Virus record (IMG/VR): IMGVR_UViG_3300018028_000002
Coordinates: 1-22,648 of that record
Strand: one strand, 5' to 3'
Source: a virus
Length of the DNA stretch: 22,648 nt
Below, piece by piece: positions 1 to 7,796 of this stretch. The translations under genes and the position numbers were made by a program. The notes under the pieces were generated by a model, which searched no databases, was not told where the DNA came from, and saw only the letters and a program-made list of their open reading frames with translations. Position 1 is the first letter of the stretch. Every line of letters starts with the position of its first letter.

Positions 1-91
1 ATAAAATTCCTAAGTTATTTCCAATGAATTCTTGATCAACAACATTAACAAGTTCTACTTCATCATGTTTCAACACAAATGAATAAGTCAT
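1..91 (-). CDS. Partial phage protein of unknown function, cut by the left end
   Basis: An open frame begins with an ATG at 91 and runs off the window after 30 codons (MTYSFVLKHDEVELVNVVDQ and on). The ATG overlaps the TGA of the nozzle-like gene as ATGA, the junction style used throughout this block, so the start is well supported. The visible part has no diagnostic motif. Its place after the adaptor and nozzle-like genes suggests another tail or virion component, but that is inference from position only. Confidence 0.6.
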   Translation of the reverse strand, partial: MTYSFVLKHDEVELVNVVDQEFIGNNLGIL

Positions 92-1974
92 TCTACCTCC
101 ACCCCAGATGTTTCAGCCTGCGCATTAGCACCAATAATCAATTTATTCGTATCAATCAGGGTAATCGTTGTCACGTCAATATCGAATAACCATTTCGCCC
201 ATCGAATCAATTTTGGGTCCATTCCATTTGAATAATCACCAATAATCATCTGTTTATCAGGTAACGTAATGTAAAGAATTTGAGTGAGAGAGTCATTCAT
301 TATCTGTATATTTTTGAACGCGTCTCGTTGCATAGCGAACCAAAAATCCTTAATTTTGTATGAAAGTTCAGGACGTAAATAACTTCCATTGAATATCATG
401 ATACCAGAGTAATCAATAATCACAAGCATATCAACATTAACACCACCTGAATCTAATACTGTAGCTATGCCATGTACAGATGCGCCGATACCTTGATCAA
501 TGACCGTGAGAGGCCAACTTGCTGGAGCATCACCATTATCATTCCATGCGTACGTGCGCGTCTTCTTGAATCCATACAACACATCACGGAATTCTTGACC
601 ATTTGTTAATGGATTACCATCGAGTGGAGCAATCAAAAGTCCATCAATCTGACTAATCGCTTCCGGTTCACCAATCGCCGATACATACATAAGTGAGATA
701 TCGTTAAATGTCGTCCAGGCGATAAGCCTGCCATGATATGTATTCAGTCCTACAGAGGCAGGGATGTTAATAAAATTATCCAACAAGTGACTTGCATCAT
801 CCAACAAATCAGCATCAAAGAAGGATATTTCAACTTCAGTATCGACATTATTATCAATACGACCATCTGGCACAAAATAAAAAGTGTAACCCAATTGGTT
901 GTTATCATAATTTTCTAAAAACTTCGTTGCGATGATCCTTCTTGCTACTACAAACGTGTCGTCAGACACGGGAATATTTGATACTTTGACCTTTTTAGTA
1001 AGGTCAATCATCGTTTGACCACTAAAAAATTCGGGGCCAGGCGCGGTCAAATAACCCGTATCAGTCTCATAAACAACACCGAACAAATGGAACCCCGGTT
1101 CAGAATTACCGATAGTTGAGGTATTTTCAACAAGAAGCACATTCGTGATAGGAGGATCAGCATCTCCTAATAACGATGTTAAATCTACCGTAAGAGCCGT
1201 ATCAGCCACATTAATGTTGATTGACTCCGTAATATTATCAGAAATAACCAGTGCTTGATAATAACTGTAAGTAGTTTGATCCGGGACATAATCCTCGACA
1301 GGTATTGCGCGCGTCATCGCTATCGTTCGGCTTGTCGTTCCTAATGGTCCTAATGGAATGTTGACGAGTGTAATCTGTTTCTTTCCCTCGCAATTGACTA
1401 CTGGAAAAACTTCAGGGCCAAGACCAGTTGTTCCATTATAACTTACTGCGATGAGATGAACCCCTTTATCAACCACACCATCATCAGGTGATTGAAAGGC
1501 CATGAATGGAAATGCTCCGGCTATTGATGGTGCATCTCCACCAGCCATTCGCGCAGGAGTGCCATCACCTAAATAGACATAAATATATTCGTTCTCTAAT
1601 CCCGTCTCACCATCACATGGCGTCAAATAGGCTCTGCCCGCGATAGCGACGAAGCCGAAATCGGTCATTTCCGGTATACTAAGAATTGGAACTAAAGGAG
1701 TCGGAGATTTATCATGAAAGATATTACCTTCATCATTCAAGATGAGAAGTGATTCCCCATCCTGTTGAACAAATGTGTATATTCGTAATACATTACCATA
1801 GAACGCATTATTATCACCCCATACATCTATTCCGTCACGTGTCTTAAAACCATCCTCAATATACACTATGTTGTTACAATCGGTGAAGCAATTTTCAGGG
1901 CAAGCTTCATCATTCCTACTCCACCAGCCCTCGAAGTGCTCGATTATGATTTCAGAATGATCTCTTAGAGTCAT
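88..1974 (-). CDS. Large neck or tail-nozzle-like virion protein
   Basis: The product has 628 residues and looks like an all-beta structural protein: many short hydrophobic strands separated by Gly, Asp and Asn turns, no signal peptide and no membrane segment. The N-terminus (EHFEGWWSRND, then DCNNIVYIEDGFKTRDGIDV) matches the usual opening of large proteins that follow head-completion adaptors in podovirus-like phages, where a short anchor precedes a beta-propeller-like body. Three cysteines lie together near residues 25-33 (ACPENCFTDC). It starts in a TAATG overlap with the adaptor gene, which supports a role at the neck or tail tip. The family resemblance is from memory of such phages. An alternative is another large tail protein; an enzyme is unlikely because no catalytic motif is seen. 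Confidence 0.7.
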   Translation of the reverse strand: MTLRDHSEIIIEHFEGWWSRNDEACPENCFTDCNNIVYIEDGFKTRDGIDVWGDNNAFYGNVLRIYTFVQQDGESLLILNDEGNIFHDKSPTPLVPILSIPEMTDFGFVAIAGRAYLTPCDGETGLENEYIYVYLGDGTPARMAGGDAPSIAGAFPFMAFQSPDDGVVDKGVHLIAVSYNGTTGLGPEVFPVVNCEGKKQITLVNIPLGPLGTTSRTIAMTRAIPVEDYVPDQTTYSYYQALVISDNITESININVADTALTVDLTSLLGDADPPITNVLLVENTSTIGNSEPGFHLFGVVYETDTGYLTAPGPEFFSGQTMIDLTKKVKVSNIPVSDDTFVVARRIIATKFLENYDNNQLGYTFYFVPDGRIDNNVDTEVEISFFDADLLDDASHLLDNFINIPASVGLNTYHGRLIAWTTFNDISLMYVSAIGEPEAISQIDGLLIAPLDGNPLTNGQEFRDVLYGFKKTRTYAWNDNGDAPASWPLTVIDQGIGASVHGIATVLDSGGVNVDMLVIIDYSGIMIFNGSYLRPELSYKIKDFWFAMQRDAFKNIQIMNDSLTQILYITLPDKQMIIGDYSNGMDPKLIRWAKWLFDIDVTTITLIDTNKLIIGANAQAETSGVEVE

Positions 1975-2615
1975 TATCGCCTGCGATACATCGGTCGATG
2001 CCGCGCACTCATATTCTGTTCACCCTTCACAATGATTCCTAGCATTTTATCCTGCGCATTTATTGCTTCATTATTCAATTCATCTGAACGAGTTTTGTTT
2101 TCACCTATGTAGGCGCTAGCAAGGGCAGCAGTTCGATAAGAAAGGAATGATTTAGAATTAATGATATTGATCGATTGCGTTGGATTCGTAATCGTTGTAA
2201 GAATCGAGCCAATATATTCAATTCGAATATCGATAGGAATGTTAGTGGCTAGAAATTGAATCGCTTGACCAATCCATGTCCAATACATGAATGATGAAAT
2301 CGGCGTGGTGAGTTTTGGAAGGAATTCAGCGCGCGTCATCAATGCGAAATTATTATTTGTTCCGGTTGGTCTTTCGTACACATTACGAATTTCAATTAAA
2401 TTCGATGGTAATGTTTCGATAGTCGTATCACCAGTATCGATTGGAAAGACAGATGATGTAATATTGGTGATTGGAATGTTATTGAGTTCGAGTATTTCCT
2501 GTAAATCGTCTATGGCAATGTTCAGATAAGGAAGTAATTTTGGATAGGTGAATATTGACTTGTCAGTATCATTAAGTAGCGCAGCCGCGCGGTCGAGAAC
2601 TTCAGATGCGATCAT
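1974..2615 (-). CDS. Head-completion adaptor (P22 gp4-like)
   Basis: The product has 213 residues. The N-terminal part (SEVLDRAAALLNDTDKSIFT, then PKLLPYLNIAIDDLQEILE) is the helical pattern of podoviral head-to-tail adaptors: a helix beginning at a domain start, a short Asn-Asp-Thr turn, then a long helix with Leu and Asp. The middle is beta-rich, with an SNLIEIRNVYER segment and a FLP motif, and the C-terminus ends in a basic tail (RHRPMYRRR). Such proteins bind the portal ring after packaging and form the platform for the tail. The gene lies between a virion-like gene and the nozzle-like gene, joined by ATGA and TAATG overlaps. Assignment rests on sequence pattern plus position; fold prediction would settle it. 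Confidence 0.72.
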   Translation of the reverse strand: MIASEVLDRAAALLNDTDKSIFTYPKLLPYLNIAIDDLQEILELNNIPITNITSSVFPIDTGDTTIETLPSNLIEIRNVYERPTGTNNNFALMTRAEFLPKLTTPISSFMYWTWIGQAIQFLATNIPIDIRIEYIGSILTTITNPTQSINIINSKSFLSYRTAALASAYIGENKTRSDELNNEAINAQDKMLGIIVKGEQNMSARHRPMYRRR

Positions 2616-3301
2616 AACGACTTCAATCCGAGCTTATCATACGCGGCTCGATCAACGATTGTTTTGCAATGTAAACAAACAGGAAAAACACCATTGCGAA
2701 GACTACCACAGGCAACACACTTAATCAATTCGACTGTTTGAAAATCTCTCAACCATTCTTTTTCAAATTGAAGTTCGCGCGCCGCGATCCTCATATCGTC
2801 CGAAATTGCTAGGGGATTACCATTCGTTCGCGCCCATAAATTATCGCCTAATTTAACTAGCGCGCGGTACCAATTCGATTGCTTTCTGATTAAATCAGGA
2901 ATCATCCCGGGATATTTCATTTTAATCGATTGAACTGTTTCTTCTCCGGGTACATACGATACACCTGGTGTTACATCCCCTGCATTACTCATAAGCATCG
3001 TATTAATGTAATCTTTTACAACCGAATCCGCAACTTGAATTGATGAAACAGGAATTTCTAAAAGGGGCTGATGTTCGTCCAGTTCCTTCCACCAGGATGA
3101 ACTTGTCACAACTAAAATTGATGGATGTTCAGCCGAACCCGCAGGAATATCAAATGTGCCCGGATCGAGTGTATGTTTCACTTCGTGAATTGGGCGTGAG
3201 AAAATAGAAATAATCGTTGATTTATCAAGCGGATTGAGCGGTGCTTTTACCGTACGACGCGCGAGTGGATTCAACCACGGAGCTGTCATCTGAAGAGGCA
3301 T
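2612..3301 (-). CDS. Phage protein with C-terminal zinc ribbon, probably virion-associated
   Basis: The product has 229 residues. The N-terminal half is Pro- and Ser-rich and beta-like (FSRPIHEVKHTLDPGTFDIP). A helical middle follows (SVVKDYINTML), then a Trp-rich stretch (SNWYRALVKLGDNLWART). The C-terminus has two cysteine pairs, CVAC and CLHC, about 11 residues apart (near residues 194-212), which is a four-cysteine zinc-ribbon arrangement. I know this kind of protein from uncultured tailed phages, where it lies in the head gene block, but I know no proven function. It starts in a TAATG overlap with the preceding 35-residue gene and ends in an ATGA overlap with the adaptor. A role in head assembly or completion is inferred from position. 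Confidence 0.65.
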   Translation of the reverse strand: MPLQMTAPWLNPLARRTVKAPLNPLDKSTIISIFSRPIHEVKHTLDPGTFDIPAGSAEHPSILVVTSSSWWKELDEHQPLLEIPVSSIQVADSVVKDYINTMLMSNAGDVTPGVSYVPGEETVQSIKMKYPGMIPDLIRKQSNWYRALVKLGDNLWARTNGNPLAISDDMRIAARELQFEKEWLRDFQTVELIKCVACGSLRNGVFPVCLHCKTIVDRAAYDKLGLKSL

Positions 3302-3408
3302 TATTTCTTCTCCCGAAGAATTTGTTTCACGATTTCCATAATTTTACCTGGATGTTCCACACAATATAACGCGGCTTTAATCAACAACTTAGCAATCGTT
3401 TCCTTCAT
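3301..3408 (-). CDS. Small helical phage protein, 35 residues
   Basis: An ATG follows directly after the TAA of the upstream gene, and the frame ends in a TAA that overlaps the next ATG as TAATG. The product (MKETIAKLLIKAALYCVEHP, then GKIMEIVKQILREKK) is one amphipathic helix, a His-Pro break and a second basic helix. It fills the gap between two coupled genes exactly, which is the main argument that it is translated. Short proteins of this kind (KAALYCxEHP) occur in related phage genomes as far as I recall. Function is unknown. Confidence 0.6.
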   Translation of the reverse strand: MKETIAKLLIKAALYCVEHPGKIMEIVKQILREKK

Positions 3409-3696
3409 TTAACTGGCTTTTGCTTCATTTATTCTTCGTAGATTACCCATGCGTCGATCGGGAATTTCACGCGGTTCCTTCCCACCATCTAAAATCATCT
3501 GATGAAGTTTTTCACTCAATTCACATGTTTTCAATCCAATCTCTGCAATTTCTTTTTCAAATCTATCGTTCAATTCATTTAATGTAATTAAATCATTCAA
3601 TTCTAATTCATCACTAATATGAATCAATAAATCATTCAATTGTCTAGCATTTGCCATCAATTTGTACATGATTATTATAGGATCAAATTTCTTCAT
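3409..3696 (-). CDS. Small helical or coiled-coil phage protein
   Basis: The chosen ATG at 3696 gives 95 residues beginning MKKFDPIIIMYKLMANARQL. The body is strongly helical and charged (LNDLLIHISDELELNDL, FEKEIAEIGLKTCELSEKLH) with heptad-like Leu and Ile spacing, so a short coiled coil is likely. The frame stays open upstream to a TTG at 3717. I prefer 3696 because it shortens the overlap with the upstream gene to 14 bases. An ATG at 3669 is also possible. No catalytic motif is seen. Position between head genes suggests a minor virion or assembly protein. Confidence 0.6.
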   Translation of the reverse strand: MKKFDPIIIMYKLMANARQLNDLLIHISDELELNDLITLNELNDRFEKEIAEIGLKTCELSEKLHQMILDGGKEPREIPDRRMGNLRRINEAKAS

Positions 3697-4237
3697 CACC
3701 AAATTTACCCGGCACAATCACGCCTTGTCCCCAATGCAATGCATCAGCGATTTCTGATTCGTCACCAAACAATTCCTCATGTAATTTCTCAATTCTTGTT
3801 CGTCTCTCTTCAATCGCTTCTTCAGGACCGGGTCCTTTATCGATTGTCTTATGCTTATTCGTACCTTCCTGACATACATCAACTAAAAATTCAATGGCAT
3901 TCCATGTTGGTTGCTGCGCGAGTTTGAAAGCCCAGATACATTCATATGAAAGTTTCGTGGTGAGTTCATCCTGATTAATTTCTGGCACTTCGACGAGTCG
4001 TTCGAGAATCCATCGATTTTCAATATATGGATATTTTTTCGTCTCGCGCACTTCGCTCACTTCTCTTAATAAAATATTCGTTCCAGATACGAAATCTCGA
4101 TATGTTCCATATCGCTTCTCATATTCATGTTCGCTCCAACTCAATCTCCACAACGGTGACGAAGTCGTATGGAATCGACCAAATCGATCCTCTAATCGTT
4201 TATTCAAAACTCTGATCGATTCCATACATGCTTTCAC
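3683..4237 (-). CDS. Phage protein of unknown function in the head gene block
   Basis: The product has 184 residues and a GTG start that overlaps the upstream TGA as GTGA. The N-terminal third is rich in aromatic and basic residues (NKRLEDRFGRFHTTSS, LWRLSWSEHEYEKRYGTYRD). A segment KYPYIENRWILERLVEVPE and an Ala/Trp-rich stretch (LSYECIWAFKLAQQPTWNAI) follow. The C-terminus is acidic and helical (EERRTRIEKLHEELFGDESE). I recognise the general pattern (RWILERLV, then ELFGDE near the end, then a G-G-V-P tail) from uncultured phage head modules, where it has no assigned function. No enzyme motif or membrane segment is visible. Confidence 0.65.
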   Translation of the reverse strand: MKACMESIRVLNKRLEDRFGRFHTTSSPLWRLSWSEHEYEKRYGTYRDFVSGTNILLREVSEVRETKKYPYIENRWILERLVEVPEINQDELTTKLSYECIWAFKLAQQPTWNAIEFLVDVCQEGTNKHKTIDKGPGPEEAIEERRTRIEKLHEELFGDESEIADALHWGQGVIVPGKFGDEEI

Positions 4238-4413
4238 CGAATATTTCTTGCAGCAAGACCCCTATACCGATTCATCAAATTCCAATACTCAGAATGGACA
4301 GGAATATTACCCTCATTCCCTCCATAATCATCTCGAATCTTCTGAGCTTCTTTCAATACTTTATCAGTCTCAGTTTCAACTGTTTCAGCTTTCGGCTCTT
4401 TCATTTGATCCAT
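4234..4413 (-). CDS. Small acidic phage protein, 59 residues
   Basis: An ATG at 4413 lies one base after the TAA of the decoration-like gene, and the frame ends in a TGA that overlaps the GTG start of the next gene. The product begins MDQMKEPKAETVETETDKVL. Its second half reads NIPVHSEYWNLMNRYRGLAA, a pattern (N-I-P, a YW pair, then a helical NxYR stretch) that recurs in small proteins of similar phage head modules as I recall them. Spacing on both sides makes it a convincing missed gene. Function is unknown. Confidence 0.65.
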   Translation of the reverse strand: MDQMKEPKAETVETETDKVLKEAQKIRDDYGGNEGNIPVHSEYWNLMNRYRGLAARNIR

Positions 4414-4414
4414 G

Positions 4415-5053
4415 TTACGCCCCCATGAGATACACGAGATTAACCGTCAATTTTCCTGCTGTCAATGCTTGCACGGCTACTGTTGCTATAATGAGACGAT
4501 CTGCTGTGAGAGCGATACCTGTCGATTCTGGTGTATTGATTTTCGGTGTAATCGCTTTTAATCCTGTCGTTGAATAGGGTGCACCACTCACCGCCGCTGC
4601 TGTCACTAAATCATTAGCAGATTGAATCGACAGTGCAACCGTCGATGTATCATCAGCACTATCGAACGCTGTATTCACCTGAACCACACCACCACACACA
4701 ATTGCTTTATTCGGAATCGTCACGCCTAATGTATGCGCGGCTACTGTTCTATCACCTGCTGTTAATGATGGATCAAACTGGGCGCGCGCAATTCCGAACG
4801 TTTGTAATCCATTGACAGCGGTCGATGTGACATTACTAACAACGGTCCATGTGGGTGAGGCTTTTGTATTCGTATTGATATAGACTCCACCGTTCGTTAC
4901 ATCAATTAGAACTGTGCCTTTTCCACACAATCCGGCTCCTGTACCGGATGTACCGGATGTTGGTACACCAGCATTGACGACAGGAAGAACATTCGAGTTA
5001 GCGAGATCACGGAGCGCCGCTTGAATGTTTCGTGAAGCGTTAGCAATGGTCAT
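4415..5053 (-). CDS. Beta-rich virion protein, decoration or head fibre-like
   Basis: The product has 212 residues and is rich in Thr, Val, Ala, Asn and Ser, with few charged residues. The N-terminus (TIANASRNIQAALRDLANSN) is helical. A Gly/Thr-rich strand region follows (KGTVLIDVTNGGVYINTNT), then a C-terminal sandwich-like part containing TLGVTIPNKAIVCGGVVQVN and STVALSIQSANDLV. This resembles small head-surface proteins that follow the major capsid gene in uncultured phages. A strong ribosome binding site, GAGGTGA, lies 5 bases before the ATG, consistent with high expression. A hairpin separates it from the capsid gene. Decoration is inferred; a short tail or head fibre is the alternative. 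Confidence 0.68.
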   Translation of the reverse strand: MTIANASRNIQAALRDLANSNVLPVVNAGVPTSGTSGTGAGLCGKGTVLIDVTNGGVYINTNTKASPTWTVVSNVTSTAVNGLQTFGIARAQFDPSLTAGDRTVAAHTLGVTIPNKAIVCGGVVQVNTAFDSADDTSTVALSIQSANDLVTAAAVSGAPYSTTGLKAITPKINTPESTGIALTADRLIIATVAVQALTAGKLTVNLVYLMGA

Positions 5054-5087
5054 GTGTCACCTCATTTCATACGGTCATATATCCATA

Positions 5088-5112
5088 GAAAGCCCACAAT
5101 ATGTAGGCTTTC
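5088..5112 (-). terminator. Hairpin after the major capsid gene, possible terminator or processing site
   Basis: GAAAGCC at 5088-5094 pairs perfectly with GGCTTTC at 5106-5112, and an inner ACA/TGT pairing extends the stem after one mismatch. It lies 22 bases after the capsid stop codon, in one of the few real gaps of the block. There is no run of T after the stem on the minus strand, so it is not a classical intrinsic terminator. It may be a weak terminator or an RNA-stability hairpin that separates capsid and decoration mRNA levels. Confidence 0.4.
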
Positions 5113-5133
5113 CATGTAATCATATCAAGTTCA

Positions 5134-6387
5134 TCAATAACCTGCGGGCACACTTAATCCGTCGATGTACGAGCATCCGGCAGGGTTTGTGACGAAGCAT
5201 TGCATACCAACCACCATATAGAAGATTTCCGCGGTCGCCACGCCTCCTGACGCGCCTCTAATTTCAAATATCTTTCGCCCATCCGACGTATAGAATCCAA
5301 TCGGCAAGATTTCCGCTCTCCCCCACACACTTTCAACGATGAAATCGATGCGCGTAGGATTCCAGTTAAAGTGTTGCTTCACTGGAGCCCCCGCCATTTG
5401 CATATCATCACCAAAATACAGATTCAATCCCTCTGCCTTTGGCGCTTTCTGAATCAACGAAATCAACTGACCAATTTCTTCATACGCAGCGGCTTGCGCG
5501 GGATGGGTCCATGCCTCTGGTTTGAAACTGTAATCCATTCCAAGGCGATTACCAATTTTATTCAAGGCAAGTCTTGGTAAAGGAAGTGTCAGCGCAGCCG
5601 ATGCGGCATTGACACGATTCGCGCGAATCTCAGGCGTAGCAGAGCGCGTAAATCCGAGCCATGTTCCGGTCGATGCATTACTATGGTGATATGGTACGCC
5701 ATACAATCCAGGTAGATTTGTTGGTGCGGACAATCCTGCCGTCACAATGACATCTGTTGCAATCGCACCCGCAACTGCTGGCGTGACTGCGACTGTTTTA
5801 TTTTCCACGTCATGCAACGTAATGGTACCCGAGCCACGATTCGTTGCAAGCGTCGCATCGAATACTTGGACGAGTTGACCAAATCGCATCAAGCGCGCGC
5901 CGAATCCATCCGTCGTCATAACATACGTATCAACACCAGCAGTCGTTGACACTGAAGTGATTGTTCCAATCACACCATTTCCCGATTGTTGAAGCTGTGC
6001 ATCCAATTGACGACGCATCTCATCGAGTGCAGTCGCGGTCATTCGTCGTACGGAATTAATGACCGCTTTTCTTGAATCATCAGTCGCCCATTCAGTCAGT
6101 TTCGTGTATTCGATGTTCTCTGACATGAATACTGCTGAAACGACTGCCTTGTCGAACGATGGTCCACCACCGCGTCCCAAATCGCCTCCATCGGCATTGA
6201 AATATTGAAACGAACCCCCTGGCCTCAATTCCAATGGAAGACGCATTTGTCGATTACTGATAACCTCTACAGGCCTTTTCTTAATCTTGGCATAAAATTT
6301 ATCTTCCCTCTCGAAAACTGTAGTAATTTTTGTCGAGACTTTTTCCAACTCCGTTGCAGCAACTTGCGCCTCATTTACAGGGGCCAT
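5134..6387 (-). CDS. Major capsid protein
   Basis: The product has 417 residues and the features of an HK97-fold coat protein of the P22 gp5-like group. The N-terminus has VFEREDKFYAKIKKRPVEVI, followed by RQMRLPLELRPGGSFQYFN and GGDLGRGGGPSFDKAVVSAV. These match, from memory, a coat family common in uncultured podovirus-like contigs. A long helix with EMRRQLDAQLQQSGNG follows, then a beta-rich insert-like middle and a C-terminus with IFEIRGASGGVATAEIFYMV. The coat forms the icosahedral shell around the scaffold. It lies directly after the scaffold-like gene and has a strong GAGGTG site 6 bases before the ATG, which fits a highly made protein. No protease gene or prohead cleavage site is visible nearby. 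Confidence 0.88.
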   Translation of the reverse strand: MAPVNEAQVAATELEKVSTKITTVFEREDKFYAKIKKRPVEVISNRQMRLPLELRPGGSFQYFNADGGDLGRGGGPSFDKAVVSAVFMSENIEYTKLTEWATDDSRKAVINSVRRMTATALDEMRRQLDAQLQQSGNGVIGTITSVSTTAGVDTYVMTTDGFGARLMRFGQLVQVFDATLATNRGSGTITLHDVENKTVAVTPAVAGAIATDVIVTAGLSAPTNLPGLYGVPYHHSNASTGTWLGFTRSATPEIRANRVNAASAALTLPLPRLALNKIGNRLGMDYSFKPEAWTHPAQAAAYEEIGQLISLIQKAPKAEGLNLYFGDDMQMAGAPVKQHFNWNPTRIDFIVESVWGRAEILPIGFYTSDGRKIFEIRGASGGVATAEIFYMVVGMQCFVTNPAGCSYIDGLSVPAGY

Positions 6388-6396
6388 AATTACACC

Positions 6397-7629
6397 TCAG
6401 TCTTGGTTAAAATAGTCCAATGTGGACATATTTTGTGGAATCTGTTTTTTCCCACCAGACGAAGATGGAGAAGTTCGATTGGCCCTTCTCGTTGGCCGTT
6501 CAGTTTCATCATTAGTTTCGATATCAGTTTCTTCTTCCTCAACTACACGTCGTCCTGATCCTTTTAGGGCTTCGGTCCTAGCCTTTTTAATGACCGCGGG
6601 GAGCAGGGTTTTGGCTTTACTTAAATACGCAGATTTGATTCGATCAATCGATGTTTTGCTAAAATTATCCTCGAATGCTTTCTGCCACATCTTATCAAGA
6701 ATCGTTCTTAGACGAGAATCACCGTCAAGAAGAGATTGAAGATTCTCCATCGCATCTCTTCCTGCGGTCTTACGAACATAGCTGGACATCGATTCTTTCG
6801 GATCGATATAGGCTTCAATTGTTGATTTTAGTGTCGTTTCGACTCGATTTGACAAGTCGTCACGCGTTGTTTCAAATCGTTGTTTTGTGAATTGTTCTTG
6901 CTGTTGTTTAATACGATTTTCCTGCTCATCGTATTTTGGATCGCGCCCATTCCCAGAAAGGTTGACAGGTGGATTATAATCGGATGTGCCAAATACGAAT
7001 TGATTAACAATCGCTGCCGCGTTTTTTAATGTATCATTATTGATTCGATCGCCCTCACGGAACATATGTGAAACAGTATTCTTGATAATATTTCCTAATA
7101 TCGTATAGTAGGCTTTTTCATCCACCCTGGCTAATGTTGGTAGGTAATTATCTGCAATCTTATAAAAAGCGTTCGCATCGGTTTCCTTGACCGCTTTTAA
7201 TACACCTTCGACTGAACCTGACATCAACTCTTCTTGAAATTTATCTAACGTTCCTGATTTTTCGACGGCGAGTTTCGCATCATCAATCGTCGGAAGGAGT
7301 TCAGTATATTGTTGTTCTCTGTAATATGCCTTTTCGAGATAGGGAAATTCTTTGAAAAGGGTTGGATATTTTTTGAGAATTTCACGTCGCGGAACAGGTG
7401 TTTCTAATTCTAACTTGCTTTCATCTGGCTCCTCAAGCTCCTCTTCAAGTTGCTTAAGTTCGTCATCTTCTTTTTCATCTTTCTTAACTTCAATTTCTTC
7501 TCCATCATCTTCTTTCTCTTTTCCCTTATCAACATCCAAATTGATAGTTTCGGTGTCTGGTTCATTGAGAATGTCCAGAATACTATCTTTATTCAAATCG
7601 GGTTGTGTTGTAATTGATTCGGCCATCAT
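6397..7629 (-). CDS. Scaffolding-like protein
   Basis: The product has 410 residues. The first 95 are extremely acidic (DVDKGKEKEDDGEEIEVKKD, then LKQLEEELEEPDESKLELE). The middle is almost all helical (YYREQQYTELLPTIDDAKLA, FTKQRFETTRDDLSNRVETT) and the C-terminus is basic and disordered (RRANRTSPSSSGGKKQ). This profile, and the place between portal and major capsid genes, is typical of phage scaffolding proteins that guide prohead assembly and then leave the shell. The gene starts with two successive ATG codons; the first overlaps the upstream stop as ATGA. The antisense Ser-rich open frame at 7352-7666 is a shadow of the acidic segment. Function rests on composition and position, since scaffold sequences are poorly conserved. 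Confidence 0.75.
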   Translation of the reverse strand: MMAESITTQPDLNKDSILDILNEPDTETINLDVDKGKEKEDDGEEIEVKKDEKEDDELKQLEEELEEPDESKLELETPVPRREILKKYPTLFKEFPYLEKAYYREQQYTELLPTIDDAKLAVEKSGTLDKFQEELMSGSVEGVLKAVKETDANAFYKIADNYLPTLARVDEKAYYTILGNIIKNTVSHMFREGDRINNDTLKNAAAIVNQFVFGTSDYNPPVNLSGNGRDPKYDEQENRIKQQQEQFTKQRFETTRDDLSNRVETTLKSTIEAYIDPKESMSSYVRKTAGRDAMENLQSLLDGDSRLRTILDKMWQKAFEDNFSKTSIDRIKSAYLSKAKTLLPAVIKKARTEALKGSGRRVVEEEETDIETNDETERPTRRANRTSPSSSGGKKQIPQNMSTLDYFNQD

Positions 7630-7796
7630 TCCCCCTGCTTCATGGCAGCAGCAAGTCCAGCCATAGCAATTTTGGCATTATCACACCAAGCACATTGATC
7701 TTCATCACATTTATTATAATCAGAACTTTCTGGATCACGATGACAAGACCATACTTCATATAAACAATCATAAGCTAATTTCATCCAATTGAGCAT
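7626..7796 (-). CDS. Small Cys/His-rich protein between portal and scaffold, 56 residues
   Basis: The ATG at 7796 overlaps the portal TAA as TAATG and the TGA at 7628-7626 overlaps the scaffold ATG as ATGA, so the frame fits the gap exactly. The product begins MLNWMKLAYDCLYEVWSCHR. Five cysteines and one histidine (C11, C18, H19, C30, C35, C38) could bind a metal, with CAWC as the clearest pair. The C-terminus is a short Ala-rich helix. I do not recognise a family. The position suggests a head assembly accessory. Confidence 0.65.
   Translation of the reverse strand: MLNWMKLAYDCLYEVWSCHRDPESSDYNKCDEDQCAWCDNAKIAMAGLAAAMKQGE

Noticed and set aside
7352-7666. Plus-strand Ser-rich open frame
   Set aside because: The poly-Ser stretch is the reverse complement of the Glu/Asp/Lys-rich part of the scaffold-like protein.
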